In this document: positions 8,080-17,500 of the stretch, piece after piece | How positions within the stretch are numbered: position 1 is the first letter of the stretch | How the letters are laid out: every line of letters begins with the position of its first letter | Notes under the pieces: generated by a model | Seen by the model: the letters and a program-made list of their open reading frames with translations, nothing else | Databases searched by the model: none | Told to the model about the DNA's origin: nothing | Origin: Pseudomonas sp. FeN3W | GTDB taxonomy: Bacteria > Pseudomonadota > Gammaproteobacteria > Pseudomonadales > Pseudomonadaceae | DNA length: 64,000 bases | Assembly: GCA_030263805.2 (NCBI GenBank) | Contig: CP136010.1 | Span: 4,355,001-4,419,000, forward strand | Reading direction: 5' to 3' | Made by a program: the position numbers and the translations under genes

Positions 8080-9627
8080 TTATTGGTTGAATATCCGGTT
8101 CCACAGGCGCTTGACCGGGTTGGGCGGCGCTTGCGAGGTCTGCGTGTTGGTTGGCGCGGCGCGTGAGGTGCTGGCCGTTGTGCGTTTCACCGGGCGCGGC
8201 GCCCGGGCTTTGGCAACCCGCTGAGCATGCGCATCGTGCAGCGCGAGCAGGGGCGCATATTCCGGAGTGGCTTCCAGGCCCTGCTGGATGTATTCCAGCG
8301 CCAGGGCGAACTCGCGGCGCCCGTAGGCCGCTTCGGCCAGTTCGACATACCGCTCGCTGACCTGCACCAGCCCGTTGCGGGCTGCCTCGTTTTCCGGCAG
8401 CCAGCCGAGCACCTGCTGGTAGTAGTGCACCGCGCTGTCTTCGGCCGGTTGCAGCAATTGATCGTCTGCCAGCCGTTGCGCCGCCAGTTCCAGTGCCTGG
8501 GCGATACGTGCATCGAGCACGCGGCGTATGCCGTCGAGGGCTTGGGCATTGTCGGAATCCAGGCGCAGGGCCTGGCGATAGTAGTAGTCGGCATTGTCGA
8601 ACGCCGGTGCAGTCAGTTGCCCCTCACCCAGGCGCGTTTCGGCGCGAGTCAGGTAGTCGTTGATGCGGCTGTACTGCAGCCACTGGTAGCCGCCGGCAGC
8701 CAGTGCGGCCACTGTCACGAGCAGCGCTGCACCGATCGCTGCCCAGCGGCCGACGCCACGACGTCGCCGGCGGCGTCTGGTCGGCGCCTCGATGAATGCT
8801 GCCGGGGCGATGCGGGTCTGGTCCATGTCCGGTTCGGTGAGCGTGTCGATGGCCGCCAGCAGCTCGCGGCAATTGCCGAAGCGCTCGTCCGGCTGCTTGG
8901 CCAGCATGCGGTCGAGCAGTGGCTGGTAGGGCGCGAGCGCTGGCGGCAGTTGCGGCAAGGGCATCTGCAGGTGATTGAGCACGGTTTGCGGATAGCTGCT
9001 GGCGCGGTAGGGATTGGTCCCGGTGAGCATCTCGGCGAGGATCACGCCGAGGCTGTAGATGTCGCTGCGGGCGTCGAGTGGCTGGCACTGGGCCTGTTCC
9101 GGGCTGCTGTAGGCGGGGCTGCCGACGGCGATGCCGAAGTGGGTGAGTTCGTTATCCAGTTCCACGGCCTTGGCTACACCGAAGTCGGTGAGTACCACGC
9201 TGCCGTCGTCACGGAAAAGAATATTGGCCGGCTTCACGTCGCGGTGAACCAGCCCGCCGTCGTGCACCACCGCCAGGCCGCCGGCCAGCTGGCGAATGAT
9301 GTCCAGTGCGCGGGACGGCGAGAAGACGATGCCGCGATGCTGCGCCAGGTCGCCACCGCCGATGTATTCCATGGCCAGGTAGTGCCGGCCGTCGGCGATC
9401 TGGCCGATGTCGTGGATGGTGATGATGGCCGGGTGGCGCAGCGAGGCGACGATATGGCCTTCCTGAATGAAGCGCTCGGTGAACGCCGCATCCTCCGTAC
9501 GCAACAGCACCTTGACGGCTACCTCGCGATCCAGCGAGAGCTGGGTGGCCAGGTAGACCTCGGCCATTCCGCCTTTTCCGAGCCGCTTGTGCAGGCGATA
9601 GCCCGGTATTTCCAGCATCCGATGCAT
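8080..9627 (-). CDS. Membrane Ser/Thr protein kinase with periplasmic helical repeat domain
   Basis: A 515-residue Hanks-type kinase. The glycine loop RLGKGGMAEVY is at about 16-25, the catalytic lysine in VAVKVL at 39, HRDVKPAN at 128-135 and DFG at 148-150, so all key residues are present. After an arginine-rich stretch (284-290) comes one membrane helix (about 294-314). The outer part (about 320-475) has TPR-like repeats (DNADYYYRQALRLDSDNAQAL, EDSAVHYYQQVLGWLPENEAA, FALALEYIQQGLEATPEYAPL). A Thr/Pro-rich tail follows. The likely role is a transmembrane sensor kinase dephosphorylated by the PP2C encoded 19 bases upstream and read by the FHA protein downstream. It resembles PpkA/Stk-type kinases, but no type VI secretion gene is nearby. 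The start at 9627 or the Met three codons later cannot be separated; neither has a strong ribosome site. Confidence 0.9.
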   Translation of the reverse strand: MHRMLEIPGYRLHKRLGKGGMAEVYLATQLSLDREVAVKVLLRTEDAAFTERFIQEGHIVASLRHPAIITIHDIGQIADGRHYLAMEYIGGGDLAQHRGIVFSPSRALDIIRQLAGGLAVVHDGGLVHRDVKPANILFRDDGSVVLTDFGVAKAVELDNELTHFGIAVGSPAYSSPEQAQCQPLDARSDIYSLGVILAEMLTGTNPYRASSYPQTVLNHLQMPLPQLPPALAPYQPLLDRMLAKQPDERFGNCRELLAAIDTLTEPDMDQTRIAPAAFIEAPTRRRRRRRGVGRWAAIGAALLVTVAALAAGGYQWLQYSRINDYLTRAETRLGEGQLTAPAFDNADYYYRQALRLDSDNAQALDGIRRVLDARIAQALELAAQRLADDQLLQPAEDSAVHYYQQVLGWLPENEAARNGLVQVSERYVELAEAAYGRREFALALEYIQQGLEATPEYAPLLALHDAHAQRVAKARAPRPVKRTTASTSRAAPTNTQTSQAPPNPVKRLWNRIFNQ

Positions 9628-9646
9628 TGTGAAAACTCGTGCTTGC

Positions 9647-10423
9647 TTACGACTTGAGGGGTTTTAACAGCATGTTGATGAAGCGCCGCCCGCGGGACTC
9701 GACCGCAGGGGGTGGAGCGGTGCGGCCGATGACGATGCAGGAGATGTTGTCGCGACCGCCATGTGTGTTGGCCTGGTCGATCAACTGTTCCACCAGGTTT
9801 TCCAGGGTGTCGGCGAAGGTGCAGCTGGCATGGATCTGGGCGTCGGTCAGTTCGTTGGTCAGGCCGTCACTGCACAGCAGCAGCAGCTCGCCGGGCTTGA
9901 GGGTGCCGTTGTGGGCACCAACCTCCAGCGGCGCCTCGCGCCCCAGGCAGCGCAGGATGATGTTGCGCCAGGTGTGGCCTTGAGCCTCGGCCGGCTTCAG
10001 CTCGCCGGCATCGATCATCATCTGCACCCAGCTATGGTCCCGCGTCAGCTGCTCGATCCCGTTGGCGGTGACCAGATAGGCGCGGCTGTCGCCGACCCAG
10101 GTGAGTTCGAAGTCGGCGCCCTTGAAATGTGCGGCGACCAGGGTGGTGCCCATGCCGTCGTCCACGGCGGCGCCCAGTACCGCCTGGTTGGCCTGCTGGA
10201 CCGCCGCCTGCAGCGGCTCGCCATCTGCGATCGCCTGCTGCAACGCCGACAGCGCCAGGCTGCTCGCGACCTCCCCGCACTGATGCCCACCCATGCCGTC
10301 GGCGATGGCCCAGAGCCCCAGTTCCGGCGCGCAAAGCAGTGCATCTTCATTATGGCTGCGCCTGCGCCCGGGCGAGCTTTGCCCGGCGTGGTCCAGCCAT
10401 GAATCGGAAAGGGTAGGTTGCAT
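9647..10423 (-). CDS. PP2C-family Ser/Thr protein phosphatase (Stp1/PppA type)
   Basis: A 258-residue metal-dependent phosphatase with the PP2C signatures: HNED near the N terminus, ADGMGGHQCGE, GTTLV, WVGDSRAYL, CSDGLTNELTD and GGRDNISC. The aspartates of these motifs bind the Mn/Mg pair. It should reverse threonine phosphorylation made by the kinase encoded immediately downstream; the order phosphatase-kinase-FHA on one transcript supports this. The start at 10423 (MQPTLSDSWLDHAG) is placed where family similarity begins. An in-frame codon at 10471 would add 16 residues but has no ribosome site. The upstream 198 bases should carry the operon promoter. Confidence 0.9.
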   Translation of the reverse strand: MQPTLSDSWLDHAGQSSPGRRRSHNEDALLCAPELGLWAIADGMGGHQCGEVASSLALSALQQAIADGEPLQAAVQQANQAVLGAAVDDGMGTTLVAAHFKGADFELTWVGDSRAYLVTANGIEQLTRDHSWVQMMIDAGELKPAEAQGHTWRNIILRCLGREAPLEVGAHNGTLKPGELLLLCSDGLTNELTDAQIHASCTFADTLENLVEQLIDQANTHGGRDNISCIVIGRTAPPPAVESRGRRFINMLLKPLKS

Positions 10424-10528
10424 GCGAGGGCCCTGCGGCACGACGTCGAGCGAGCATGATGCGTGGGGCATGTGCGACTGTCATCGATTGGCGCTGGAGC
10501 AAGCGCAAAACTGTTAACTCGTGCAAAG

Positions 10529-10550
10529 GCGCAGAATTTTTACTCTGCGC
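10529..10550. other. Inverted repeat in the promoter region of the phosphatase operon
   Basis: GCGCAGA (10529-10535) and TCTGCGC (10544-10550) flank an 8-base A/T-rich spacer. It lies about 105 bases upstream of the phosphatase start and about 70 bases downstream of the methyltransferase stop. It could be an operator or a weak terminator; there is no T run outside the stem on the minus strand. Confidence 0.35.
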
Positions 10551-10621
10551 GTACTCCATTCATGGAGGTTCGAGGCCGCTTCGGAAGGCCACCATTCAAA
10601 GAGGGCTGATGCTTCGGTGCT

Positions 10622-11353
10622 CTATCTGCTGAGCTCGTACGTACACATGTTGACCGTCGCCGCCAGGTTCAGCGATTCGATGGCGCCGCAGCCGGGAATC
10701 GTGAAGGGCTCGGCCTTCAGGACGCTCAGTTGCTCGCGGGGCACTCCGCGGGCCTCGTTGCCGAACAGGTAGCAATCGAAGGTTCGGAAACGCGCCGACT
10801 GCACCGGCTCGCCATTCATATCCAGGCAGGCGATGCGCTCGAAGCGGCTGTGCAACGAATCCAGCGCCACATCCAGTTCCATCGGCGCATGGAAGATGGC
10901 GCCCATGCTCGAACGCACGGCCTTGGGGTTGTACGGGTCGACGCTGCCGGGGCTCAGCAGGCAGCGAAAATTGCCGAACCAGGCCAGGGTGCGCAGGATG
11001 GTGCCGAGGTTGCCCGGGTCCTGGATTTCATGCAGGTAGATGGCGCGTTCGCCCGCGACGGGTGCGGCAATCGACGCGCCTGTCGCCGGCATCGGCACCA
11101 GTGCAACGATGCCTTGCGGGGTCTTGGTATCGGCGATCTGCGCCATCTGGCGGTCGCTGATCAGGTGGGTCCTGAACGGGCTTTGCCAGTGCTCGTAGGC
11201 ACTGGTCACATACAGCTCGCTGCGCTCCAGCTGCGGGTTGCGCAGAGCCGCCTTCTGCAGCTCCAGCGCCAGATGCTCACCCTCCACCAGAAAATGCCCG
11301 AACTCGGCCCGGTATTTCTTCTGGTGCAGCTTCTTGATGTCGTCGAGTTTCAT
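10622..11353 (-). CDS. TrmH/SpoU-family RNA 2'-O-methyltransferase
   Basis: A 243-residue SPOUT methyltransferase. The three motifs of the TrmH family are visible: LHEIQDPGNLGTILRTLAWFG (motif 1, with the catalytic Asn/Arg), LFGNEARGVPREQL (motif 2) and IPGCGAIESLNLAATVNMCTYEL (motif 3, the knot). The N-terminal part (HQKKYRAEFGHFLVEGEHLALEL) is the substrate-binding domain typical of rRNA-acting members. It should transfer methyl from SAM to a ribose 2'-OH in rRNA or tRNA; the exact nucleotide cannot be told. It starts 11 bases after the stop of the COG2509 flavoprotein gene on the same strand, so the two are probably cotranscribed. Confidence 0.88.
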   Translation of the reverse strand: MKLDDIKKLHQKKYRAEFGHFLVEGEHLALELQKAALRNPQLERSELYVTSAYEHWQSPFRTHLISDRQMAQIADTKTPQGIVALVPMPATGASIAAPVAGERAIYLHEIQDPGNLGTILRTLAWFGNFRCLLSPGSVDPYNPKAVRSSMGAIFHAPMELDVALDSLHSRFERIACLDMNGEPVQSARFRTFDCYLFGNEARGVPREQLSVLKAEPFTIPGCGAIESLNLAATVNMCTYELSR

Positions 11354-11364
11354 CAGGGCGGTGC

Positions 11365-13002
11365 TCAGTTGCTCTGCACTTCGGGCTGGCCCAGGTCAGC
11401 CAGCATCGACTTGGCCAGGGCCTCGGCGACCTTGATGCCGTCCACGCCCGCCGAGAGGATGCCGCCGGCGTAACCGGCGCCTTCACCGGCCGGGTACAGG
11501 CCGCGCAGGTTGAGGCTCTGCAATGTCTCGTTGTCGCGGGTGATGCGCACCGGCGACGAGGTTCGGGTTTCGATGCCGGTGAGCACCGCGTCAGCTCGAT
11601 CGAATCCGCGGATCTGCTTGCCGAATGCCGGTAGTGCTTCGCGGATCGCCTCGATCGCATACTCGGGCAGCGACGGCGCCAGATCGCCCAGGCGCACGCC
11701 CGGTTTGTAGGAGGGTTCGACCTCGCCGAACTCGGTCGAGGGCACGCCGCGAATGAAGTCGCCGACCAACTGCGCGGGGGCGCAGTAATCGCTGCCACCC
11801 AGTTCGTAGGCACGCGACTCCAGTCGTTCCTGCAGCTCCACGCCGGCCAGCGCATCGCCGGGGAAATCCTGCTCGGGGTTGATGCCGACGACGATGCCGG
11901 CATTGGCGTTGCGCTCGTTGCGCGAATACTGGCTCATGCCGTTGGTCACCACGCGCCCCGGCTCGGAGGTGGCGGCCACCACGGTGCCGCCCGGGCACAT
12001 GCAGAAGCTGTAGACGGCGCGGCCGTTCTTGGCGTGATACACCAGCTTGTAGTCCGCCGCACCCAGCTCCGGGTGGCCGGCGTACTTGCCCAGGCGGGCC
12101 TGGTCGATCATCCCTTGCGGGTGTTCGATGCGGAAACCCACGGCAAACGGCTTGGCTTCGATGTATACACCCTGGCGATGCAGCATGCGGAAGGTATCGC
12201 GCGAGCTGTGGCCCAGCGCCAGCACTACGTGGCGGCTGCGCAGCGTCTCGCCATTGGCCAGCACCACACCTTCGAGCTGGCCATCGTCGATCACGAGATC
12301 GGTCACCTTGCTCTCGAAGCGCACTTCACCGCCGAGGGCGATGATTTCCTCGCGCATCGCCGCAACCACGCCGGTGAGGCGGAAGGTGCCGATATGCGGC
12401 TTGCTGACGTACATGATCTCTTCCGGCGCGCCGGCGCGGACGAACTCGTGCATCACCTTGCGCGCGTAGAACTTCGGGTCCTTGATCTGGCTATAGAGCT
12501 TGCCGTCGGAGAACAGCCCGGCGCCACCCTCGCCGAACTGCACGTTGGATTCCGGCGTCAGGGTCTTCTTGCGCCACAGTGCCCAGGTGTCCTTGGTACG
12601 GCTGCGCACATCCTTGCCGCGCTCCAGCACGATGGGCTTGAAGCCCATCTGTGCCAGCAGCAGCGCGGCGAACAGTCCGCAGGGGCCGAAGCCCACCACC
12701 AGCGGCCGCTCGTTCAGCTTGGCTGGCGCCTGGCCGACCGGGTAGTAGCGGGTATCCGGCGCCGGGCGCACGTGGTTGTCGTTGGCGAAGCGCGCCAGGA
12801 TCGCCGCCTCGTCGCGGGCCTCCAGATCGATGATGTAGATGAACAGAATGACGCTGTTCTTCTTGCGCGCATCGTAGCTGCGCTTGAACACGGTGAAGTT
12901 CAGCAGGTCGGCGTCGCTGATGTTCAGGCGTTTGACGATGGCCTGGCGCAACTCATCGGCGGAGTGATCGAGGGGCAGGGACAGTTCGTTGATGCGAATC
13001 AT
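11365..13002 (-). CDS. FAD-dependent oxidoreductase, COG2509 family
   Basis: A 545-residue flavoprotein. An N-terminal domain of about 90 residues (MIRINELSLPLDHSADELRQAIVKRLNISD) precedes the dinucleotide-binding motif GFGPCGLFAALLLAQMG near residue 110 and the family stretch FGEGGAGLFSDGKLYSQIKDP. Further features are HVVLALGHSSRDTFRMLHRQGV and a C-terminal GEGAGYAGGILSAGVDGIKVAEAL, which closes the FAD site. The family is widespread in bacteria, but its substrate is unknown, so only a redox role can be given. The start at 13002 has an AGGATT ribosome site; the extension to 13077 reads as low-complexity proline-rich sequence. It leads into the TrmH-type gene 11 bases away. Confidence 0.85.
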   Translation of the reverse strand: MIRINELSLPLDHSADELRQAIVKRLNISDADLLNFTVFKRSYDARKKNSVILFIYIIDLEARDEAAILARFANDNHVRPAPDTRYYPVGQAPAKLNERPLVVGFGPCGLFAALLLAQMGFKPIVLERGKDVRSRTKDTWALWRKKTLTPESNVQFGEGGAGLFSDGKLYSQIKDPKFYARKVMHEFVRAGAPEEIMYVSKPHIGTFRLTGVVAAMREEIIALGGEVRFESKVTDLVIDDGQLEGVVLANGETLRSRHVVLALGHSSRDTFRMLHRQGVYIEAKPFAVGFRIEHPQGMIDQARLGKYAGHPELGAADYKLVYHAKNGRAVYSFCMCPGGTVVAATSEPGRVVTNGMSQYSRNERNANAGIVVGINPEQDFPGDALAGVELQERLESRAYELGGSDYCAPAQLVGDFIRGVPSTEFGEVEPSYKPGVRLGDLAPSLPEYAIEAIREALPAFGKQIRGFDRADAVLTGIETRTSSPVRITRDNETLQSLNLRGLYPAGEGAGYAGGILSAGVDGIKVAEALAKSMLADLGQPEVQSN

Positions 13003-13155
13003 GGCGGTAATCCTGGCCGGTGACTCCGGCAGAGGAAGAAGGGGCGGGGGTAGGGCGCGGATTGTACCCGTCGCCACGCGCCCCTGTCAGGCTGCGCTGA
13101 GGACTTCCAGGGCCTGTGTGCCGCGACCGGCGCCCGCGGATCGGCATTATCGGCT

Positions 13156-13161
13156 TATAAT
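13156..13161 (+). promoter_or_regulatory. Candidate -10 box for rlmE
   Basis: A perfect TATAAT lies 84 bases before the rlmE start. No good -35 hexamer is found 16-18 bases upstream, so this is a tentative sigma-70 promoter. Confidence 0.4.
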
Positions 13162-13245
13162 CGCCGCCACTTTGCGTCCAGCGGTTGCGCCTTGCTCCGC
13201 CTGTTGGTCCGCGCCTCACCTTGATTCTCCGTGGTTGGCTCTATC

Positions 13246-13866
13246 ATGAAACGATCCAAAAGCAGCCGTCGTTGGCTGGATGAACACGTCAACGATCCCT
13301 TCGTCAAACGCGCCCAGAAGGACGGCTTGCGCTCGCGCTCCAGCTACAAGCTGATCGAGCTGAACGAGAAGGACAAACTGATACGCCCCGGCATGCTGGT
13401 CATGGACCTCGGCTCCGCGCCTGGTGGCTGGTCACAGGTGGCCGGCGGCATCGTCGGCGAGAAGGGCAGGGTACTGGCCACCGACATCCTGCCGATGGGC
13501 GGTCTGGACAACGTCGATTTCGTACAGGGCGATTTCACCGAGGATGCCGTGTTCCAGCAGATCCTCGACATGCTCGATGGCCGGCAGCCCGATCTGATCG
13601 TCTCCGACATCGCGCCGAACATCAGTGGCGTCGCAGCCGCCGACCAGGCCGCCTCGATGTATCTGGTCGAACTGACCCTCGACATGGTCCGCCAGGTGCT
13701 CAAGCCCGGTGGCAACTACGTGGTCAAGGTCTTCCAGGGCGAAGGCTCGGACGACTTCCTCAAGGACGTGCGCAGCTCGTTCGAGAAAGTGTCGATCCGC
13801 AAACCGGAAGCATCGCGCCCGCGTTCGCGTGAGGTCTATCTGGTGGCCAAGGGCTTCAAGGGTTAG
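13246..13866 (+). CDS. rlmE: 23S rRNA (uridine-2552 2'-O) methyltransferase RlmE/FtsJ
   Basis: A 206-residue Rossmann methyltransferase with the SAM motif DLGSAPGGWSQV and the K-D-K-E catalytic set of RlmE: Lys in RSSYKL, Asp in VSDIAPN, Lys in VVKVFQGEG and Glu in SREVYLV. It should methylate U2552 in the 50S A loop during late assembly. The start at 13246 (MKRSKSSRRWLDEH) matches the family N terminus; a GTG five codons earlier is possible. The neighbourhood is odd. RlmE normally precedes ftsH in Pseudomonas, but here a noncoding stretch, a transposase remnant and a putative defence gene follow. Residues such as DLGSAPGG, SDIAPNISG and AADQAASMYLVEL differ from what I recall of Pseudomonas FtsJ, so this may be a second, divergent copy. 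Confidence 0.88.
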   Translation: MKRSKSSRRWLDEHVNDPFVKRAQKDGLRSRSSYKLIELNEKDKLIRPGMLVMDLGSAPGGWSQVAGGIVGEKGRVLATDILPMGGLDNVDFVQGDFTEDAVFQQILDMLDGRQPDLIVSDIAPNISGVAAADQAASMYLVELTLDMVRQVLKPGGNYVVKVFQGEGSDDFLKDVRSSFEKVSIRKPEASRPRSREVYLVAKGFKG

Positions 13867-13885
13867 TGATTCGGTGTGGCAGAAA

Positions 13886-13905
13886 GGCTGGCCCGAAGGC
13901 CAGCC
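13886..13905 (+). terminator. Hairpin after rlmE
   Basis: GGCTGGCC (13886-13893), loop CGAA, GGCCAGCC (13898-13905): an 8-bp perfect stem starting 20 bases after the rlmE stop. A T-rich but not pure T stretch follows. Confidence 0.6.
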
Positions 13906-14494
13906 GGTACATTTCAGATTCTAGCGATGCTCCGTCTGCAAGGACTTGGGCGCGCTCGCTAATCCCTTCTCATGATCTAGTTTTTTCAATTCCTTACGAG
14001 TCGCTGCTAGCGGTAGAAATCGGTCAGAGGCAGTAGGCACGCCAGCTGTGAGGCTAAAAGTGCTCTAGGAAAGTGGTCTACTCACAGCTTGGCTGAGCGG
14101 ATTGCGGGATGCCTTTGGCTATTTCGGCGGTGTGCCGGAGGCGCTGTTCAATAACGCCAGCACGGTCATCCTTGAGCGCGAAGCCTACGGCGGGGGCTGC
14201 ATCGCTGGCGCCCACGGCTGGTGGCGCTTGCTGATGAGTATGGCGCCGGCCAATCTCGATGCGATTGGCCCGTCGGACTCGTGAGGAATTTCGCTCACAA
14301 CATGTCGTTCAAGAAGGCAGCGGGATTCGCGCCGATTAAGGCTCTGTTGGCGAAGGATTTCCTCTCAGCGACGCTTTAATTGACCTGAGCATCGCTGGCT
14401 TCTCCTCGTTGTGCCTGATGACCATGGAGCTACCCACTGAGCTGTGGCCCTCGTAGTCCAAGAGATCAGAGATCCGGGACACCAACCAGCAAGT
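13906..14494. other. Mostly noncoding accessory stretch
   Basis: Between the rlmE hairpin and the hairpin of the large helicase gene there is no intact gene. The part up to about 14095 shows nothing recognisable and is less GC-rich than the flanks. An IS21-type transposase fragment lies at 14102-14284. From about 14290 to 14380 one frame can be read as NMSFKKAAGFAPIKALLAKDF without a start or a recognised family; it may be further transposon debris. Confidence 0.5.
14102..14284 (+). mobile_element. Degenerate IS21-type (IstA) transposase fragment
   Basis: A 60-codon open stretch reads AFGYFGGVPEALFNNASTVILEREAYGGG..., which resembles the catalytic-core region of IS21-family IstA transposases (YFGGVP...L..DN.KTVVLERDAYG.G). 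The expected acidic residue in the DN.KTV stretch is missing (NNASTV). There is no upstream DNA-binding domain, no catalytic remainder and no istB, so it is a dead remnant. It marks past transposition beside the helicase-nuclease gene. Confidence 0.6.
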
Positions 14495-14522
14495 GAGACG
14501 GCGGAGTGACCTCCGCCGTCTC
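14495..14522 (-). terminator. 12-bp perfect hairpin after the DUF4011 helicase gene
   Basis: GAGACGGCGGAG (14495-14506), loop TGAC, CTCCGCCGTCTC (14511-14522). On the minus strand it begins 5 bases after the stop codon of the 2233-residue protein. No T run follows, but the stem is very stable. Confidence 0.6.
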
Positions 14523-14527
14523 TATCC

Positions 14528-17500
14528 CTACAGAGTGGCAGTCTGGTTCACGTTCGCAATGGCCTGTTCAAGTCGCTGCTTGCTCTGTGCAGAGACTTTC
14601 TGCAGCCCTATAGCACGTGCCATGGCATAGAGCAGGTTATCGACCAGTTCCCCGCGCGCCAGGGCTTCTCGCGCCAGAGCCTCAAGCTCCTTCTGACTGA
14701 TCTCGTCCACGGCGCGTAGGCTGTCACTATCGACAGCCTTTCGGAACGATACTGCGCTGTCATCTTCGAGATGGGATGGCCAATAGAAGTCGCCGACATC
14801 TTCTATCGTTTTGCGGTGCGACTTCTCCGCTAGCCGGCTGACGCGTTCCCGAATGCGATTGCCGGTGCGTACCCAGCCATGTGCCCGTGCAATCCGCTGA
14901 GCCAGGATAACGTCAAGTACTGGGCCCTCATGGACCACGACGTGAGCGATCATGGCGGCCAGGACGTCGTTGTAATGCTCCTCGAAGAATGCCACCGGGT
15001 CGACGGACGTAACGGCGGCAAGCGGATCGACCTTACGGTACACCGCCGACTGCTGTTCACGTATTGCACCAGAAGTGGGGGTAGATGCCCTCGCATATTG
15101 GTTGCTGACCGGAGGGGCGTCGGCCACGCTGTCAGCAGGTAGGGCGATCTCCTCTATCGGTGGTGCGTCTTCGCTGGTGACCTCGACTTCCTCTTCTATC
15201 ACCTCAGCGTGGTGTGCCAAATCGGCTTGCGCACTGGCGTGGCGGGCACGGCTTTCAGTCAGCAGAGCTTCCAGGCGTTCATGGAGTTTTTCGGCGGTTC
15301 CGATGGGGTTGATCCACCAGTCGGTCGACCAGACACGCAATATCTCCCAGCCGAGGCCACGTAGCACCTGCTCGCGGAGCTTGTCGCGGTCCCGGGCCGT
15401 GGCGCTGCGATGATAGGTGGCACCGTCACATTCAACGCCCGCGAGGTAGCGGCCCGGAGCGTCCGGGTGAACCACGGCGAGGTCAATCCGGAACGCAGAG
15501 ACGCCAATCTGCGTCGCAACATGCCAGCCCTTGCGGCCCAACGCCTTGGCTACCTGTTCCTCGAATGGGCTGTCGAAGCTCCCCAGGCTGTCTGCAGTCG
15601 CCTCGATGATTGCCCGCGGACCGCGCTCGGCGAATTCGAGGAAGTGCTTCATGTCTCGTACGCCGATGGACTGGGTGCGGGCCAGATCGATGAGGTCCGG
15701 GCTCATGGTGGAGAACACGAGTAGCTCATGGCGAGCGCGGGTAACCGCAACGTTCAAGCGGCGTTCACCGCCTGGACGGTTCATTGGCCCGAAACTCATC
15801 GTCATATGGCCTGCGGCATCCCGGCCATAGGTGATGGAGAAGTAGATGATGTCCCGCTCGTCGCCCTGCACGCTCTCCAGGTTCTTAACGAAGACCGGTT
15901 CCAACTGCGTATCGGCGAAGTGGCTCTCGAGTGAGGGGTCCTTGCGTCGCTCGGCATCAAGCAGGTCTTCAATGAGGCGCTGCTGCTCGCCATTGAAGGT
16001 AACGACGCCGAAGGTCAGTTTGTTCTCCTTCGCCTCGCGGGTGCGCAGGCGTGCCACGAGATGTGCCACTAGGGCTTTTGCTTCGCCCAGGTTGGTGCGT
16101 GAGCCGCCCCTGTCATAGACGCCTTGAACGATGTTCAGGCTTACCGCTCGATCTGATGTGACCGGTGCCGGGAAGGTGACCAGGTTGCCTTTGTAGTACC
16201 GATGGTTGGAGAAAGTGATCAGGCTTTCGTGCCGGCTGCGGTAGTGCCAATTTAGATCGAGCGTTGGCAGGTTTGCACTCAGGCACTCGTCCAGGATGCT
16301 CTCCAGATCCGGTTCGATATCATCGTCTTCATTCGTCGTTTCAGCGCGATCGAAGAAGGAGGTTGGTGGCATCTGCTTCGGGTCCCCAACCATGATCACT
16401 TGGCGTCCCCGTGCGATGGCGCCGATGGCATCCCACACCGGAATTTGTGAGGATTCGTCGAAAATGACCACGTCGAACACAGTCGATGTCGTCGAAAGGT
16501 ATTGTGCAATGGATAGTGGGCTCATCAGCATGCATGGCGTGAGTTTTGCCAGGGCTGATGGAATCGTCGACATCAGTTCACGAAGTGGCTTGTGCCGAGT
16601 TTTCTTCGAAATCTCGTGGCGCAGTACGCCCCATTCCGAGGCTTGAGTGACGCTGTCGGGAGTCGGCAGTCCTGCACACAGACGAGCTCGCAGCAAATCT
16701 CGGGTGAGGACGGTAAGTTGCTCGTCGAGCGCGCGGAAATCTCGGATGCGTTGTTCATGCTCAACGCTGACGAAGTTGCGAATAGTCGGCTCTTGGTCGA
16801 CCGTCGCATTCAACCACCAGCGAGCATAGTTCGCTTGGAACACTTTCTTGATCGTGCCTTGAGCAAGGAGACCATCTTCAAGGGCTTGTATGAGCGGTCG
16901 GAGCCCCAGCACGGATGCTTCGTCGCGGACTTTGCACCATGCGCTCCAAGCATGCAGGCTGTGCTCGGCCTGGATGATACCTTCACACTGCTGACGTAGC
17001 GCGTCTAGGGAAAGGCTGCCAATACGTTCTGCGCCTTCGATACTGAATTTCCCAGCCGAGGCCAGTCGCTCCAAGCTGCTATTGAGCTTTGCCGAGGAAT
17101 CCAGATACTGCCGACCATATTGGTTAACCAGCCCTTGCGGTTCGAGGAGGGCGTTGCCATCACCCAGTAGCTGCGTCAACGCCGACTTCAGGGCGGTGAT
17201 TTCGTCGGAGGTACGTGCTAATTGGGAAACGGCGGTTGCGATGTGCCCTTGGAAATTCACTGCGGCCAAAGCCATGTCTGTCTTGGTGTGTAAACCGGTC
17301 CAGATGCCGGCAGCGAGGTCACGCAGCTCTGCGTATTCCTTAAGGCCCCGTTCGCTGTTTGCCCGATGTTCGAGCAAGTTGTGCTCTGCCTGCAGTGCCG
17401 GCCCACACTTGCCGCTGGCGATCAGGTCATGGTCCTGTTCCAAGCACCCTTCCTCGGCTATCGCACGACGTTCTTTCTGAAATGCAATCGCGGCAGCGAG

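Noticed and set aside
7169..10423. A type VI secretion cluster around the kinase/phosphatase/FHA genes.
   Set aside because: No Tss structural genes, Hcp, VgrG or ClpV are in the flanking sequence; neighbours are hrpA, a RarD-like transporter and a methyltransferase.
10590..10645. A tRNA D-arm-like string (minus strand GAGCTCAGCAGATAGAGC).
   Set aside because: It is the coding end of the TrmH-type gene; no matching acceptor, anticodon or T arm can be folded around it.
14290..14380. A second transposase or IstB fragment (NMSFKKAAGFAPIKALLAKDF).
   Set aside because: The stretch is short, lacks a start and I cannot match it to IstB or any other family with confidence.
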